Positions 9,996-19,010 of a stretch of 55,807 nt of DNA are shown piece by piece. The stretch covers positions 1 to 55,807 of the forward strand of contig CALCKW010000053.1 of assembly GCA_937965695.1 (NCBI GenBank), read 5' to 3'. Each line of letters starts with the position of its first letter. Position 1 is the first letter of the stretch. Position numbers and translations under genes: made by a program. The notes beneath the pieces are model-generated. The model searched no databases and was not told the DNA's origin. It was given only the letters and a program-made list of their open reading frames with translations. The DNA comes from an uncultured Granulosicoccaceae bacterium. GTDB lineage: Bacteria > Pseudomonadota > Gammaproteobacteria > CALCKW01.

Positions 9996-10958
9996 CTACT
10001 CTTGTTGAGATTTATCGACTCGATACGCCCTTGGGCTATGGCCAAAAATTCCTTTAAATATCGTTGAAAAATTCTGCATATTCGAAAACCCGTATCGAAA
10101 GGCAATTTCACTGATCGAATGGCGATCAAATCGCGAATCTCGCAAGTCGGCTGCTACGCTTTCCAGGCGAACTCTGCGTATAAATGCACTAATAGATTCA
10201 TCATGCTTCGAAAATATATCGTTTAGCCGACGTACTGAAATACCAACTTCTTCAGCAACACGATTGCGATCAAGATCTGGGTTGCCAAGATTATTTCTTA
10301 TGTACGTCTTAGCTCGCAGTAACACATGTTGTTCAGGGCTTGAAAGCTCCACCGCATTCGCCCCTTCAGAAGCTAAACCTGTGGCAATAAGATCTATTAG
10401 TGTTTCCTGTATCAGTGTTTGTAAAGTCTGGTTAGGTGAGTGGGCGTGCTCTGAAAAAGCCAATATGTTATCGCGCACGAGTTTGCCAATTCCAGACTGA
10501 CCTTGGATGTTTCGCGCCGTCAGCATTTGTGCATTGGGTAGTCGCTCTAGAAGCTTACTCGCCGGCAGTTGCACAACAGTTTGACTGAAGTTATCTGATA
10601 CAAAAAGTTCGTAAGGGTCGGTGGTGGAATAAAGGGCCATGTCCCCTGGCTGCAAGATCGCCGTTTTTCCGAATTGAGTGATATGGGAAGTGCGTGCCGT
10701 CTGCAGGCTGAGTAGGAAAAAGTCATCAGCGGTTGCGCTGATGTCTCTCTTCCGGCGCTCCACGGTGTGAGCGAGACCTGCAACCTTTGAGATAGAGAGG
10801 ATCGAGTGACGCGCAATTTCAATTGCACCACTAAAGATTTCTGGGTTTTCAGTCTCACAGCCAAGCTGTACATAGCTGTCGCAAACCGACTCTCGCCAGT
10901 AGGCGAATCGGTCTGAAGTGGAGACGTCATTTGTGTCGAATCGAGTCTGAACATCCAT
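9996..10958 (-). CDS. AraC-family transcriptional activator (NitR-like) of the nitrilase operon
   Basis: 320 residues from the ATG at 10958 (MDVQTRFDTNDVSTSDRFAYW). The reading frame extends further upstream to 11036, but that would overlap the promoter region. The N-terminal part resembles the ligand-binding domain seen in XylS/NitR-type regulators. The C-terminal 100 residues form the double HTH (DLDRNRVAEEVGISVRRLN; ISEIAFRYGFSNMQNFSTIF). It is transcribed divergently from the nitrilase with a 127-bp intergenic region. By analogy with NitR of Rhodococcus nitrilase loci (an inference from context), it likely activates the operon in response to a nitrile or its acid or amide. Confidence 0.88.
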   Translation of the reverse strand: MDVQTRFDTNDVSTSDRFAYWRESVCDSYVQLGCETENPEIFSGAIEIARHSILSISKVAGLAHTVERRKRDISATADDFFLLSLQTARTSHITQFGKTAILQPGDMALYSTTDPYELFVSDNFSQTVVQLPASKLLERLPNAQMLTARNIQGQSGIGKLVRDNILAFSEHAHSPNQTLQTLIQETLIDLIATGLASEGANAVELSSPEQHVLLRAKTYIRNNLGNPDLDRNRVAEEVGISVRRLNDIFSKHDESISAFIRRVRLESVAADLRDSRFDRHSISEIAFRYGFSNMQNFSTIFKGIFGHSPRAYRVDKSQQE

Positions 10959-11085
10959 AACACTAGCCCTAGATATCCCTAGATAATGTCTAGTTCGCAC
11001 AAAATAGCAAGTTTTCCCGCTCAAATCCAAAAGCATTTTGGTTCCTGCACCGTCAATATAACTCCATCAACCGTGGAGAAAACTT
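10959..11085. promoter_or_regulatory. Divergent araC/nitrilase control region with CTAG-rich direct repeats
   Basis: The 127-bp spacer holds two 9-bp direct repeats CCCTAGATA at 10967-10975 and 10977-10985, exactly 10 bp apart. A further CTAG follows at 10990-10993. A 10-bp period puts the repeats on one face of the helix, as expected for an AraC-type binding site. They lie just upstream of the regulator start and about 100 bp before the nitrilase ATG. The nitrilase ribosome site is GTGGAGAA, 7-10 bases before 11086. Confidence 0.45.
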
Positions 11086-12117
11086 ATGTCAAAGCAATTT
11101 ACCGTAGCGGCAGTACAGGCCGCTCCATCTTTCCTTGATATCGATACAGGCGTTACGCGTGCAGTCAAATACATTGAAGAAGCAGCTGCTGCCGGAGCAA
11201 AACTGGTGGTTTTTCCAGAGACATGGCTGCCTGGTTACCCCAACCACATTTGGTTAGGCGCAGTCGCTTGGCAAATGCAGTTTGTCGGTCGTTATTTCGA
11301 AAACTCTGTAGAAGCGGGCAGCGATCAGGATAAAGCCATCGCTCAAGCGGCTAAAGACAACAAAATACAGGTCTCAATGGGGCTCTCTGAGCGCGCGGGA
11401 GGTAGTCTCTACATCGCACAGTGGCACTATGGTGATGATGGTGAATTGATTACAAGACGCCGCAAACTTAAGCCTACCCACGTGGAGCGGACAGTTTTTG
11501 GCGAAGGAGATGGCAGCGATCTGAAGGTGTATGACACCCCAATTGGTCGCGTTGGACAGCTATCGTGCTGGGAACACCTGCAGCCGCTCAGCAAATATGC
11601 AATGTACTCTCAGAATGAGCAAATTCATTGTGCGGCTTGGCCGAATCTTGCGCTCTACGAAGGGGGTGCATACGCACTTGGGCATCAGGTCAACAACGGG
11701 GCCAGCATGCTCTACGCCGTTGAAGGTGGCTGCTTTGTTGTTGCTGCTTGCGCGCTGGTGAGCAAGGAGCAGCAAGAGATCCTCTGTGAAGGCGATCCGA
11801 TGAAAGAAGCTCTTTGTCCTGTGGGAGGTGGTTACACCAAGATCTATGCACCAGACGGCCAGTCTATCGGTACCGAGATCGCCCATACAGAAGAAGGTCT
11901 CGTGGTCGCAGACATCGATTTGAATATGATCGGTTATGCAAAGGCCGCTGCAGATCCGGCTGGGCATTATTCTCGCCCGGATGTGACGCGTCTGATGCTT
12001 AACAATAAACCTCAGCGGCCCGTCATGGCTTTTGATCAAACGGCAGGACTTGTGTCCGATGCTGATATTAGCAGTGCAGCAGCAGAAGAAGCAGTCACCG
12101 CCGAAGCTGCTGAATAA
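11086..12117 (+). CDS. Nitrilase (aliphatic/arylaceto-nitrilase type)
   Basis: 343 residues; hydrolyses R-CN to the carboxylic acid and ammonia. The Glu-Lys-Cys triad is visible as E45 (FPETWLPGYP), K127 (RRRKLKPTHVERTVFGEGDG) and C161 (LSCWEHLQPLSKYAM). CWEHLQPL and HVERTVFGEGDG are features of true nitrilases rather than of amidases or carbamoylases. Length is normal, with an Ala/Glu-rich tail. It is the first gene of an apparent operon with a flavin-fold protein and a five-gene importer, behind a divergent AraC regulator. This suggests uptake and use of an external nitrile as nitrogen or carbon source. The substrate cannot be read from the sequence. Confidence 0.95.
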   Translation: MSKQFTVAAVQAAPSFLDIDTGVTRAVKYIEEAAAAGAKLVVFPETWLPGYPNHIWLGAVAWQMQFVGRYFENSVEAGSDQDKAIAQAAKDNKIQVSMGLSERAGGSLYIAQWHYGDDGELITRRRKLKPTHVERTVFGEGDGSDLKVYDTPIGRVGQLSCWEHLQPLSKYAMYSQNEQIHCAAWPNLALYEGGAYALGHQVNNGASMLYAVEGGCFVVAACALVSKEQQEILCEGDPMKEALCPVGGGYTKIYAPDGQSIGTEIAHTEEGLVVADIDLNMIGYAKAAADPAGHYSRPDVTRLMLNNKPQRPVMAFDQTAGLVSDADISSAAAEEAVTAEAAE

Positions 12118-12187
12118 CCCCTTAAATTGTTTTTGCCCCTTAGGCCGATGTGCTTAAGGGAGCCGTGCCTGTGAAAAGGAGAATTTT

Positions 12188-12853
12188 ATGCCTACACCAG
12201 AAGAGTTCTACAGCGATGCCCAACGCGCGCTGCAAAAAGAAGGTCAACACGACAAGCTAGCTGAAGTTGTCGTGCACGCTATTGTGCGGGATGAATTGGA
12301 AGATATTCACACAGACTACATCAACAGCCGAGACTATTTCTTTTTGTCCACTGTCGATGCAGAGGGCTCACCTACTGTCTCGTATAAAGGCGGTGAGGTG
12401 GGATTTGTCAAAGTCATGTCTGAGAATAGACTGATATTTCCTAACTACGACGGCAACGGAATGTGGTTTTCTATGGGGAATATTGATGAGGCAGCCAAGG
12501 TCGGCATGCTGTTTATGGATATGGTGACCCCTTGGCGTATACGCGTGCAGGGCACAGCAAAACTCTCCAAAGATCCCGCTCTGATGGAGCAATTCCCAGG
12601 CTGCAACATGGTTGTAGACGTGCAAGTAGATGTCGTTTTTCAAAACTGTTCTCGCTATATCCACAAGCATACAAGGGTGGAGACCTCGCCCTATGTTCCG
12701 GCGGCTGACGGCAGTCAACCGTTCCCCGCTTGGAAGCGCATTGATGGATTGCAACCCGTCCTGCATCCGGATGATCAGGGTCGTGCGGAAGCAGAAGGCG
12801 GCACGATTACCGAAGAAGAATATCTAGAGAAAGTGCTGAAAGGTACATCGTGA
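12188..12853 (+). CDS. Pyridoxamine 5'-phosphate oxidase-like (FMN-binding split barrel) protein
   Basis: 221 residues with the split-barrel core pattern SRDYFFLSTVDAEGSPTVSY (about residues 46-65), GNGMWFSMGNI and TPWRIRVQGTAKL. Proteins of this fold bind FMN or F420 and include oxidases and detoxifying reductases. This one is longer than PdxH and is not a vitamin B6 oxidase by context. AAGGAGAATTTT precedes the ATG. It lies 70 bp after the nitrilase and before the transporter, so it may process the nitrile substrate or product. That role is inference only. Confidence 0.8.
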   Translation: MPTPEEFYSDAQRALQKEGQHDKLAEVVVHAIVRDELEDIHTDYINSRDYFFLSTVDAEGSPTVSYKGGEVGFVKVMSENRLIFPNYDGNGMWFSMGNIDEAAKVGMLFMDMVTPWRIRVQGTAKLSKDPALMEQFPGCNMVVDVQVDVVFQNCSRYIHKHTRVETSPYVPAADGSQPFPAWKRIDGLQPVLHPDDQGRAEAEGGTITEEEYLEKVLKGTS

Positions 12854-12907
12854 TAACCCCAACGGGTCCTCTTAATAATACAACTACAATCACCTCCGGA
12901 GAATGAG

Positions 12908-14167
12908 ATGAGATTTAGTGCAAATAGTTTTGTGGCAGCGATAGCCTATTGTTTTGCCTCCCTAGCAATGCCCGCGCTGGCTGATGATCCTAGCTGTGGG
13001 CTGGGCACTGAGGTAATGGCAACAGGTGAACCGATTAAGGTTGGTGGAATAAATGGTAACGCGCCTCCGGGCGATTTTTCCGGCGGAACAGATGCCGCAG
13101 CCGCTTATTTTTCTTGTGTGAATGCGCAAGGTGGTGTCAATGGTCGGCCGATAGAATATATCGTCGAGAACGACCAATGGAACCCTGAATTGGCTGGACA
13201 AGTCGCGACCAAATTGGTGAAAGACGAAGGTGTAGTTGCATTGGTCGGAAACGGATCTGTGGTATCCATGGCCGTGAATGCAGATCTATACAGAGATGAA
13301 GGCGTAATGGTTATGGCCTCGGGTTGCGCTATTTCGGAGTGTTATGAATCTTCCAACATCGTCTCGAGCAATCAAGGTCCTTTGCCGTCTGGAATTGGTG
13401 CTTTGACCTATGCGGTAGAAGAACTGGGTTCAGAGTATGCGGCGTGCATAGGATTCAACATACCTAACAACGGTGGTTGGGCGTGTGACTGGATGAATAA
13501 ATTCATGGAGAGCAAGGGCCTTAAGGGTACTTCTATTCTGATGGATCCCACAGCCGTTGATCTCAACTCAGTGTATTTGCAAGCGTTGGCTGAAGGGGTG
13601 GATACAATTTTATTGATGTTGCCCGCTGCCCCTGCAATTGGGCTGCTGAAAGTTGCCGAAGAGCAAGGGGGAAGAGATCTGTTTAAGTGGGTTTCTCCAA
13701 CACCTTTGTACGACCCGGGTGTGGCCGAAGTTTTGGGTGACTACTGGAATGACAACCTTTATATAAATATTGAGCTGGCTCCTTTTGGTAGCGAAGGGGC
13801 GGACAACAAGAACTGGGTAGCTGTAATGGACGCCTACGGTCAAGACGGAGATAGGCGTGATACTTTCTCTCAATCGGGCTATGTTTCCGCACGTTTTTTT
13901 GTTGAAGCATTGCTTAAACTGGATCCTAATGCTATTGACCGTGCGGCAGTGACGAAGGCCATTCAAGGGATATCGAACGCCGAGTCAGATCTGTTGTGTA
14001 AACCCTATTATGTTGGTGACGCAGATCGTCACATGCCAAATCATGCAGGTCGAATGGTCGCCTACAGTGGTGGTGCTTTTAATATAGTTCGGGACTGCTA
14101 CGACATTGAAAGCAGCTACCTTGATCCAATTCGACAACAAGAAGCTGCATTGGGCATAAACCAATAG
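12908..14167 (+). CDS. ABC transporter substrate-binding protein, LivJ-like (Peripla_BP_6)
   Basis: 419 residues with a Sec signal peptide (AMPALA|DD, cleavage near residue 25-26). The type I periplasmic-binding fold then begins with IKVGGINGNAPPGDFSGG and continues with CVNAQGGVNGRPIEYIVEND. It captures the substrate for the importer encoded by the next four genes. It has several Cys, which suggests periplasmic disulfides. CTCCGGAGAATGAG precedes the ATG. Relatives bind branched-chain amino acids, amides, urea or aromatic acids. Next to a nitrilase, a nitrile, amide or carboxylate ligand is plausible. Confidence 0.9.
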   Translation: MRFSANSFVAAIAYCFASLAMPALADDPSCGLGTEVMATGEPIKVGGINGNAPPGDFSGGTDAAAAYFSCVNAQGGVNGRPIEYIVENDQWNPELAGQVATKLVKDEGVVALVGNGSVVSMAVNADLYRDEGVMVMASGCAISECYESSNIVSSNQGPLPSGIGALTYAVEELGSEYAACIGFNIPNNGGWACDWMNKFMESKGLKGTSILMDPTAVDLNSVYLQALAEGVDTILLMLPAAPAIGLLKVAEEQGGRDLFKWVSPTPLYDPGVAEVLGDYWNDNLYINIELAPFGSEGADNKNWVAVMDAYGQDGDRRDTFSQSGYVSARFFVEALLKLDPNAIDRAAVTKAIQGISNAESDLLCKPYYVGDADRHMPNHAGRMVAYSGGAFNIVRDCYDIESSYLDPIRQQEAALGINQ

Positions 14168-14232
14168 TTCTCCGTCTATTTTTCACATACAGAAAACAGG
14201 GCACTTCGGCTTTGTTTAAAGGAATTTGAAAA

Positions 14233-15102
14233 ATGGTTTATGGACTGTTTTTTGTATCCGGGCTTGCAGTAGGTTCGCTCTATGCACTCGGTGGTATCGG
14301 CCTAGTGATATTGCGCAATTCGACTGGTGTGCTCAATTTTTCGTACGGCGCTATTGCTGCGGCAAGCGCGATGTTTGCCTGGCAGGTAACAGAATGGGGC
14401 CTGCCAGGGATCGTGTCTTGGCTCTCCGCGGTTTTGGTCGGTGCAGCCCTTTCAATCTTTTATGGCAGATTTGTCGCACCGGCATTGGCATGGCGTGAAC
14501 CGGCAGTTAAAGCTGTAGCAACGCTTGGATATATGCTAATTCTACTGGGACTAATTGGGCTTATTTGGGATGACGCTCTGCGCAAGATTGCGCTGCCCAG
14601 TGACAAGATTGGCGTGTCGCTGTTCGGGGTGAGAGTAACGCTTACTCGGATTATCGCCTTCGCTGTTAGCATTGGGGCCGTCGTAGGCATGGTCCAGTAT
14701 CTGCGTCGTTCACATACTGGGCTAAACATGCGTGCCTTGGCCGATAATCGTGATCATGCAGCACTTTTGGGCATAGCAATTGTTAAAACCGAGACACTTG
14801 CTTGGGGTATCTCCGGTGCCTTAGCGGGTTTCACTGGTCTCATTTTTGGAAGCCTTGTCAGGCTTGAACCTACAGTAATTACCTTTATGGTAATCCCAGC
14901 GACAGCAGCAGCGATTTGTGGCCGTCTTCGCTCGCTGCCCATGACGCTAGCAGGTGGATTATTCATAGGGGTAGTTGAGTCAATGCTGACGCTTTACCGC
15001 CCCGGTGCATCTCTTCGAACAATGGCTCCATTTGTTATTGCGGCTTTAGTGATCCTTTGGATGCAGCGCGATCAACAACTAACTTTCGCGACAGACTCGT
15101 AA
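14233..15102 (+). CDS. Branched-chain amino-acid-type ABC permease, LivH-like
   Basis: 289 residues, highly hydrophobic, with about eight predicted membrane segments. It has the LivH-family features SLYALGGIGLVILRNSTGVLN (split at residue 20) and, later, MRALADNRDHAALLGI in the cytoplasmic coupling loop. It pairs with the LivM-like protein 1 bp downstream. AAAGGAATTTG precedes the ATG. Confidence 0.92.
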   Translation: MVYGLFFVSGLAVGSLYALGGIGLVILRNSTGVLNFSYGAIAAASAMFAWQVTEWGLPGIVSWLSAVLVGAALSIFYGRFVAPALAWREPAVKAVATLGYMLILLGLIGLIWDDALRKIALPSDKIGVSLFGVRVTLTRIIAFAVSIGAVVGMVQYLRRSHTGLNMRALADNRDHAALLGIAIVKTETLAWGISGALAGFTGLIFGSLVRLEPTVITFMVIPATAAAICGRLRSLPMTLAGGLFIGVVESMLTLYRPGASLRTMAPFVIAALVILWMQRDQQLTFATDS

Positions 15103-15103
15103 T

Positions 15104-16057
15104 ATGACTAGGCAATTTGCACTTCCGATAACTGTCTTTGTGTTTAGTTTGCTGGCGCTACCCTTGTTGCTTTCGGCACTTTGGGTCAAGGTTGTGACAT
15201 CTGCTGTTATTTTTTCGCTGGCTGCCGCAGGGATTTCCGTTCTATTTGCCCAGCTTGGGCTTATCAACTTGGCACAAGTAGCGTTGATAGGATTAGGTGG
15301 CTGGGTAGCGCTACGACTCAATTATGGAACGGCGATTCCGTTCACTGTAATTGTGTTTATGGCAGGAACGACAACAGCACTGATAGGCGCTATATTGGCG
15401 TTGCCCGCGTTACGTATGCGGGGCCTCTATCTCGCGTTGGTAACCTTGATGGCAGCAGGCGCCTTTCAAATACTCTTTAACGCGTTTCAGTTCCCCAATG
15501 GAGGTTCTGGATTCTGGGGCGTGGCACAACAGTCCGCTGCGGAGATTCGCCTTCCACTGCTTGCAAATTCTGACGTGGCGTACCTGCGTTACACCATTGT
15601 GATTGTTGCACTGTGCTTCTGTTTGGTTGCAATGCATAGGATTACGGCACCTGGTCGGGCATGGGCGATGATTAGACAGTCAGAAGCGAATGCGATGGCT
15701 GCTGGAGTAAATGTCACTTTCTATAAAATATGGGCTTTTGTTTTATCGGGCTTTATGGCTGGGGTCGCCGGTGGATTGCTTAGCGGGGCGTTGGGTCAGC
15801 TTGATGCACGATCTTTTCTAGCCGCTGATGGAATTTTACTTTTTGCTCTTGCAGTAGTCGGCGGTGTTTACTCATGGTTAGGGGCGCTCATCGCAGGGCT
15901 GCTCTTCAAACTGCTGCCAGCCGTATTTAACAATATCGGCTTGAGTGCAGACCTGGCAATGGTTCTGTTTGGTGCCGCATTGCTACATGCCATTATTACT
16001 GCTCCGCGCGGTATTGCCGGCCAACTGTTGGTTGCATTCAGTAGGAAATCACCATGA
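15104..16057 (+). CDS. Branched-chain amino-acid-type ABC permease, LivM-like
   Basis: 317 residues with multiple membrane segments. The LivM pattern includes ISVLFAQLGLINLAQVALIG near residue 45, ALRMRGLYLALVTLMAAGAF in the middle and MIRQSEANAMAAGVNVTFYK as the coupling loop. It starts one base after the LivH-like stop and overlaps the LivG-like gene by 4 bp (ATGA). Translational coupling is therefore likely. Confidence 0.92.
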   Translation: MTRQFALPITVFVFSLLALPLLLSALWVKVVTSAVIFSLAAAGISVLFAQLGLINLAQVALIGLGGWVALRLNYGTAIPFTVIVFMAGTTTALIGAILALPALRMRGLYLALVTLMAAGAFQILFNAFQFPNGGSGFWGVAQQSAAEIRLPLLANSDVAYLRYTIVIVALCFCLVAMHRITAPGRAWAMIRQSEANAMAAGVNVTFYKIWAFVLSGFMAGVAGGLLSGALGQLDARSFLAADGILLFALAVVGGVYSWLGALIAGLLFKLLPAVFNNIGLSADLAMVLFGAALLHAIITAPRGIAGQLLVAFSRKSP

Positions 16058-16758
16058 TTTGCATCGATAATCTCAGTGTTAATTATGGGGGCGTAGTTGC
16101 ACTTAATAGCTTGACGTTAAATATCACTGAAGATGTTGTAGGCCTTATAGGACCAAATGGCGCGGGCAAGACAACGATGACAAATGCCTTCTCTGGTTTT
16201 GCACCTATCGCGTCTGGAAAAATTGTGATTGATGATATGAATTTACTCGAGCTACCAGCGTACAAACGTGCTCGCTGGGGGTTGGCTCGTTCGTTTCAAA
16301 AAGTTCAAATAGTGAATGACCTTCGGGTGCAAGATCATCTCCTTGCAGTGATTGACGCAAAGGGCATAGATCGCAAAAAACGCGTGTGGTGGATTGACAA
16401 GGTACTCGACTTCGTCGGCATTGCCGACTGCCGCGATACATTGGGTGCAGAGCTCAATTCCTATCGTAAGCGCATGACAGAAATAGCAAAATGTTTGATT
16501 GGCAACCCTAAAGTGATCTTGTTGGATGAACCGGGAGGAGGTCTGTCCGAGAGTGAAATGCAACACTTGAGGTCAATTATCTCAAATACCAAAACTGTAT
16601 TCGGTGCTCAGATCATTATGGTTGACCATGATATTGATTTGATCAGGGATGTTTGCGAGTCCACGGCTGTTTTGGATTTCGGGAAACTAATCGCTTTTGG
16701 CCCAACCAGCGAAGTGCTTCAGGATGAAGCAGTCAAAGTCGCGTACTTGGGCCGTTGA
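16054..16758 (+). CDS. ABC transporter ATP-binding protein, LivG-like, with degenerate signature motif
   Basis: 234 residues. Walker A is GPNGAGKT (33-40). The Q-loop region is ARSFQKVQI. Walker B is VILLDEP (154-160), and the switch His is in VDHDID. The ABC signature, normally LSxGQ (L-x-Y-G-D-Q in LivG proteins), reads LNSYRKR at 134-140. The signature Gly and Gln/Asp are therefore absent, while the flanking EIAKCL helix is conserved. Such a domain could still bind ATP but would make a poor composite site, as in asymmetric ABC exporters. It is the partner of the LivF-like ATPase encoded next. Confidence 0.9.
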   Translation: MICIDNLSVNYGGVVALNSLTLNITEDVVGLIGPNGAGKTTMTNAFSGFAPIASGKIVIDDMNLLELPAYKRARWGLARSFQKVQIVNDLRVQDHLLAVIDAKGIDRKKRVWWIDKVLDFVGIADCRDTLGAELNSYRKRMTEIAKCLIGNPKVILLDEPGGGLSESEMQHLRSIISNTKTVFGAQIIMVDHDIDLIRDVCESTAVLDFGKLIAFGPTSEVLQDEAVKVAYLGR

Positions 16759-16772
16759 ACAAGGTGGGCAGT

Positions 16773-17477
16773 ATGCTTAAAGTCAGCAACCTTTCAGTGC
16801 ATAAAAATTCCCGAACGATTATCAATGATGTATCGATCTCGGTCGCTGAAGGACAAATAGTCGCTCTACTCGGGCCAAACGGAGCCGGAAAATCAGAGTT
16901 AGTTTTGGCTATCGCGGGGATGTTACCGATCGCATCGGGTGCGGTTGCGGTTAATGATAAATCTGTCCACGGGAGCGGCGTTCAAACTGTGCGGACTTCA
17001 GGGGTTGCTGCTGTACCGGAGGGTCATCAAGTTCTGGGCGGGCTCAGTGTACTCGACAATTTGCGCGCTGCTGGTCCTGAATTGACACCTGACGACCGCA
17101 AGGCAGAAGTGCAAAAAGCTTTTGAGATATTTCCTGAACTCATTCCACTGAAGCAGCAGAGTGCTAGCTCTCTTTCAGGAGGGCAGCAGCAAATGGTAGC
17201 CATAGCACAAGCGCTTGTTTCCCGACCAAAGTTTCTATTGATCGACGAAATGTCGCTGGGACTAGCTCCCGTGATCATTGATCGCTTGATTGATGTCATT
17301 CTCGATCTGCGTTTACAAGGATTAGGCATACTGCTAATTGAGCAGTTTACCCAACTTGCATTAGGCGTTGCCGACCATTGTTATGTGTTGTCGCAAGGGG
17401 AGATTAAATTTGACGGCTCACCCCAAGAGCTTAAGGGTGATCAATCTATTCTTGAGCGTGCGTATCTCGGTGCCTAG
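16773..17477 (+). CDS. ABC transporter ATP-binding protein, LivF-like
   Basis: 234 residues from the ATG at 16773, preceded by AAGGTGGG; a TTG at 16755 is less likely. Walker A is GPNGAGKS, the signature LSGGQQQM is canonical, and Walker B is FLLIDEMSLGL with LIEQF at the switch region, as in LivF proteins. It completes a full HAAT-type importer (binding protein, two permeases, two ATPases) and is the last gene of the nitrilase operon. Confidence 0.92.
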   Translation: MLKVSNLSVHKNSRTIINDVSISVAEGQIVALLGPNGAGKSELVLAIAGMLPIASGAVAVNDKSVHGSGVQTVRTSGVAAVPEGHQVLGGLSVLDNLRAAGPELTPDDRKAEVQKAFEIFPELIPLKQQSASSLSGGQQQMVAIAQALVSRPKFLLIDEMSLGLAPVIIDRLIDVILDLRLQGLGILLIEQFTQLALGVADHCYVLSQGEIKFDGSPQELKGDQSILERAYLGA

Positions 17478-17945
17478 CGTGCAAAGAGTCTACGTGACCG
17501 AATGTTCGATAGTCGGCTTGCACCGCTTTGTTATTTAGTCTTCTTCCTTACAGGGAAATCTCGCCCACTGGCGCCACAATCGATGCACAATAATTACTAA
17601 GTTGGCTGCGTGTTGACTAAAACTTCCTGTTTTCCGATTGACCTCCCGCAGTCATTATCGATCTGGTCTCTGCTTGTATTAAATCTAAATCTTGGCCAGG
17701 CTGTTCGCTAACAAGTCATTGCAGCACATGTATTCGCCGGTAAAAACCACCTGCACGTAGTTTTATTTTTAAGATCGAATCCAATGGCCGGGTGCAAAGT
17801 AATCCTTATTGGTGAGGTGAATGGTAGATCTGTGCCCGTGCCGATCACTAATTTCAGTCAATAATCATCTAGACAGTACCTATAAAAACTCGCTCCATCG
17901 CGTTAAACTGTTCGGCTTTACCTACTCAATGTGTTGGAGACTCGA
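17478..17945. other. Intergenic region before leuB
   Basis: About 470 bp with no supported gene, tRNA or leader peptide. It separates the accessory nitrilase operon from the conserved leuB-metZ block. GGAGA at 17936-17940 is the leuB ribosome site. I looked for a leu leader with consecutive Leu codons and a terminator and did not find a convincing one. Confidence 0.6.
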
Positions 17946-19010
17946 ATGTACAAAATCGCGCTGCTACCGGGTGACGGGATCGGTCCAGAAATCATCGCTG
18001 AAGCGGTGAAAGTACTCGACGCTTTGTCTCGCGACCATGGGTTGAAAGTGACCACGTCTGAGCACGCTTTTGGCGGTGCTGGTTGGGATGCTGCTGGCAA
18101 CCCACTGCCTGAAGAAACCCTCGCCGCTTGTCGAGCCGCTGATGCAGTGCTGATGGGGGCTGTGGGTGGGCCGCAGTATGAAGCACTCGAACGTGACATG
18201 CGTCCAGAGCGCGGGTTACTGCGTATTCGGGCCGAGCTCGATATGTTTTCAAATTTGCGTCCAGCGATGTTGGCCCCGGAGTTGGCCGATGCTTCCTCAC
18301 TGAAACCGCATCTTGTCGCCGACCTCGATATCATGATCGTGCGCGAGCTGACCGGTGGTATTTATTTTGGCGGGCCACGCGGTATCGAAGAACGCGACGG
18401 TCAGCGCGTAGGCTTTAATACGATGGTCTACAGCGAGTCTGAAATCGAGCGTATTGCTCGCAGCGCTTTTGACATTGCGATGAAACGTGACAAGCGTTTG
18501 TGCTCTGTCGATAAGGCCAACGTATTGGAAGTGTCTGAGTTGTGGCGTGAAGTAGTGATCAAGATTAGCGCCGAATACCCTGAAGTAGAATTGACACATA
18601 TGTATGTGGACAATGCGGCAATGCAACTAGTGCGTGATCCTCGACAGTTTGACGTGATGGTCACTGGTAACCTGTTTGGCGATGTACTGTCCGACTGTGC
18701 TGCAATGCTGACGGGCTCCATCGGCATGCTGCCTTCAGCGTCGCTGAATTCTGCCGGACAAGGTTTGTATGAGCCCGTGCACGGCTCAGCACCCGATATC
18801 GCAGGCGAGGGCAAGGCGAATCCATTGGCGACTATCTTGTCTCTCGCAATGTTGTTGCGCTATTCATTGGGCGAATCAGCTCACGCTGATCGCATTGAAG
18901 CCGCTGTCAAAAAAGTTTTGGCCTCCGGTTTGCGTACACCTGATATTGCTGCTGGCGGCGCTTCTTGTCGTTGTATTGAAATGGGCGACGCGGTTGTCGC
19001 TGCGCTCTAG
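17946..19010 (+). CDS. leuB: 3-isopropylmalate dehydrogenase
   Basis: 354 residues; third step of leucine biosynthesis, oxidative decarboxylation of 3-isopropylmalate with NAD. It starts [16 protein letters not shown], with ATG 17946 preceded by GGAGA. The substrate-binding [10 protein letters not shown] and the metal/NAD motif [20 protein letters not shown] are intact, followed by [12 protein letters not shown]. leuC and leuD, which usually precede it, are not in the window. The stop codon TAG (19008-19010) lies inside the end of a repeat element that starts at 19007. Confidence 0.97.
   Translation: MYKIALLPGDGIGPEIIAEAVKVLDALSRDHGLKVTTSEHAFGGAGWDAAGNPLPEETLAACRAADAVLMGAVGGPQYEALERDMRPERGLLRIRAELDMFSNLRPAMLAPELADASSLKPHLVADLDIMIVRELTGGIYFGGPRGIEERDGQRVGFNTMVYSESEIERIARSAFDIAMKRDKRLCSVDKANVLEVSELWREVVIKISAEYPEVELTHMYVDNAAMQLVRDPRQFDVMVTGNLFGDVLSDCAAMLTGSIGMLPSASLNSAGQGLYEPVHGSAPDIAGEGKANPLATILSLAMLLRYSLGESAHADRIEAAVKKVLASGLRTPDIAAGGASCRCIEMGDAVVAAL

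Noticed and set aside
12119..12160. CCCTTAA ... TTAAGGG inverted repeat after the nitrilase gene
   Set aside because: The arms are 7 bp with a 28-nt loop and no T-run; too weak to call a terminator.
17478..17945. Leucine leader peptide and attenuator before leuB
   Set aside because: No short ORF with consecutive Leu codons and no terminator hairpin were found.
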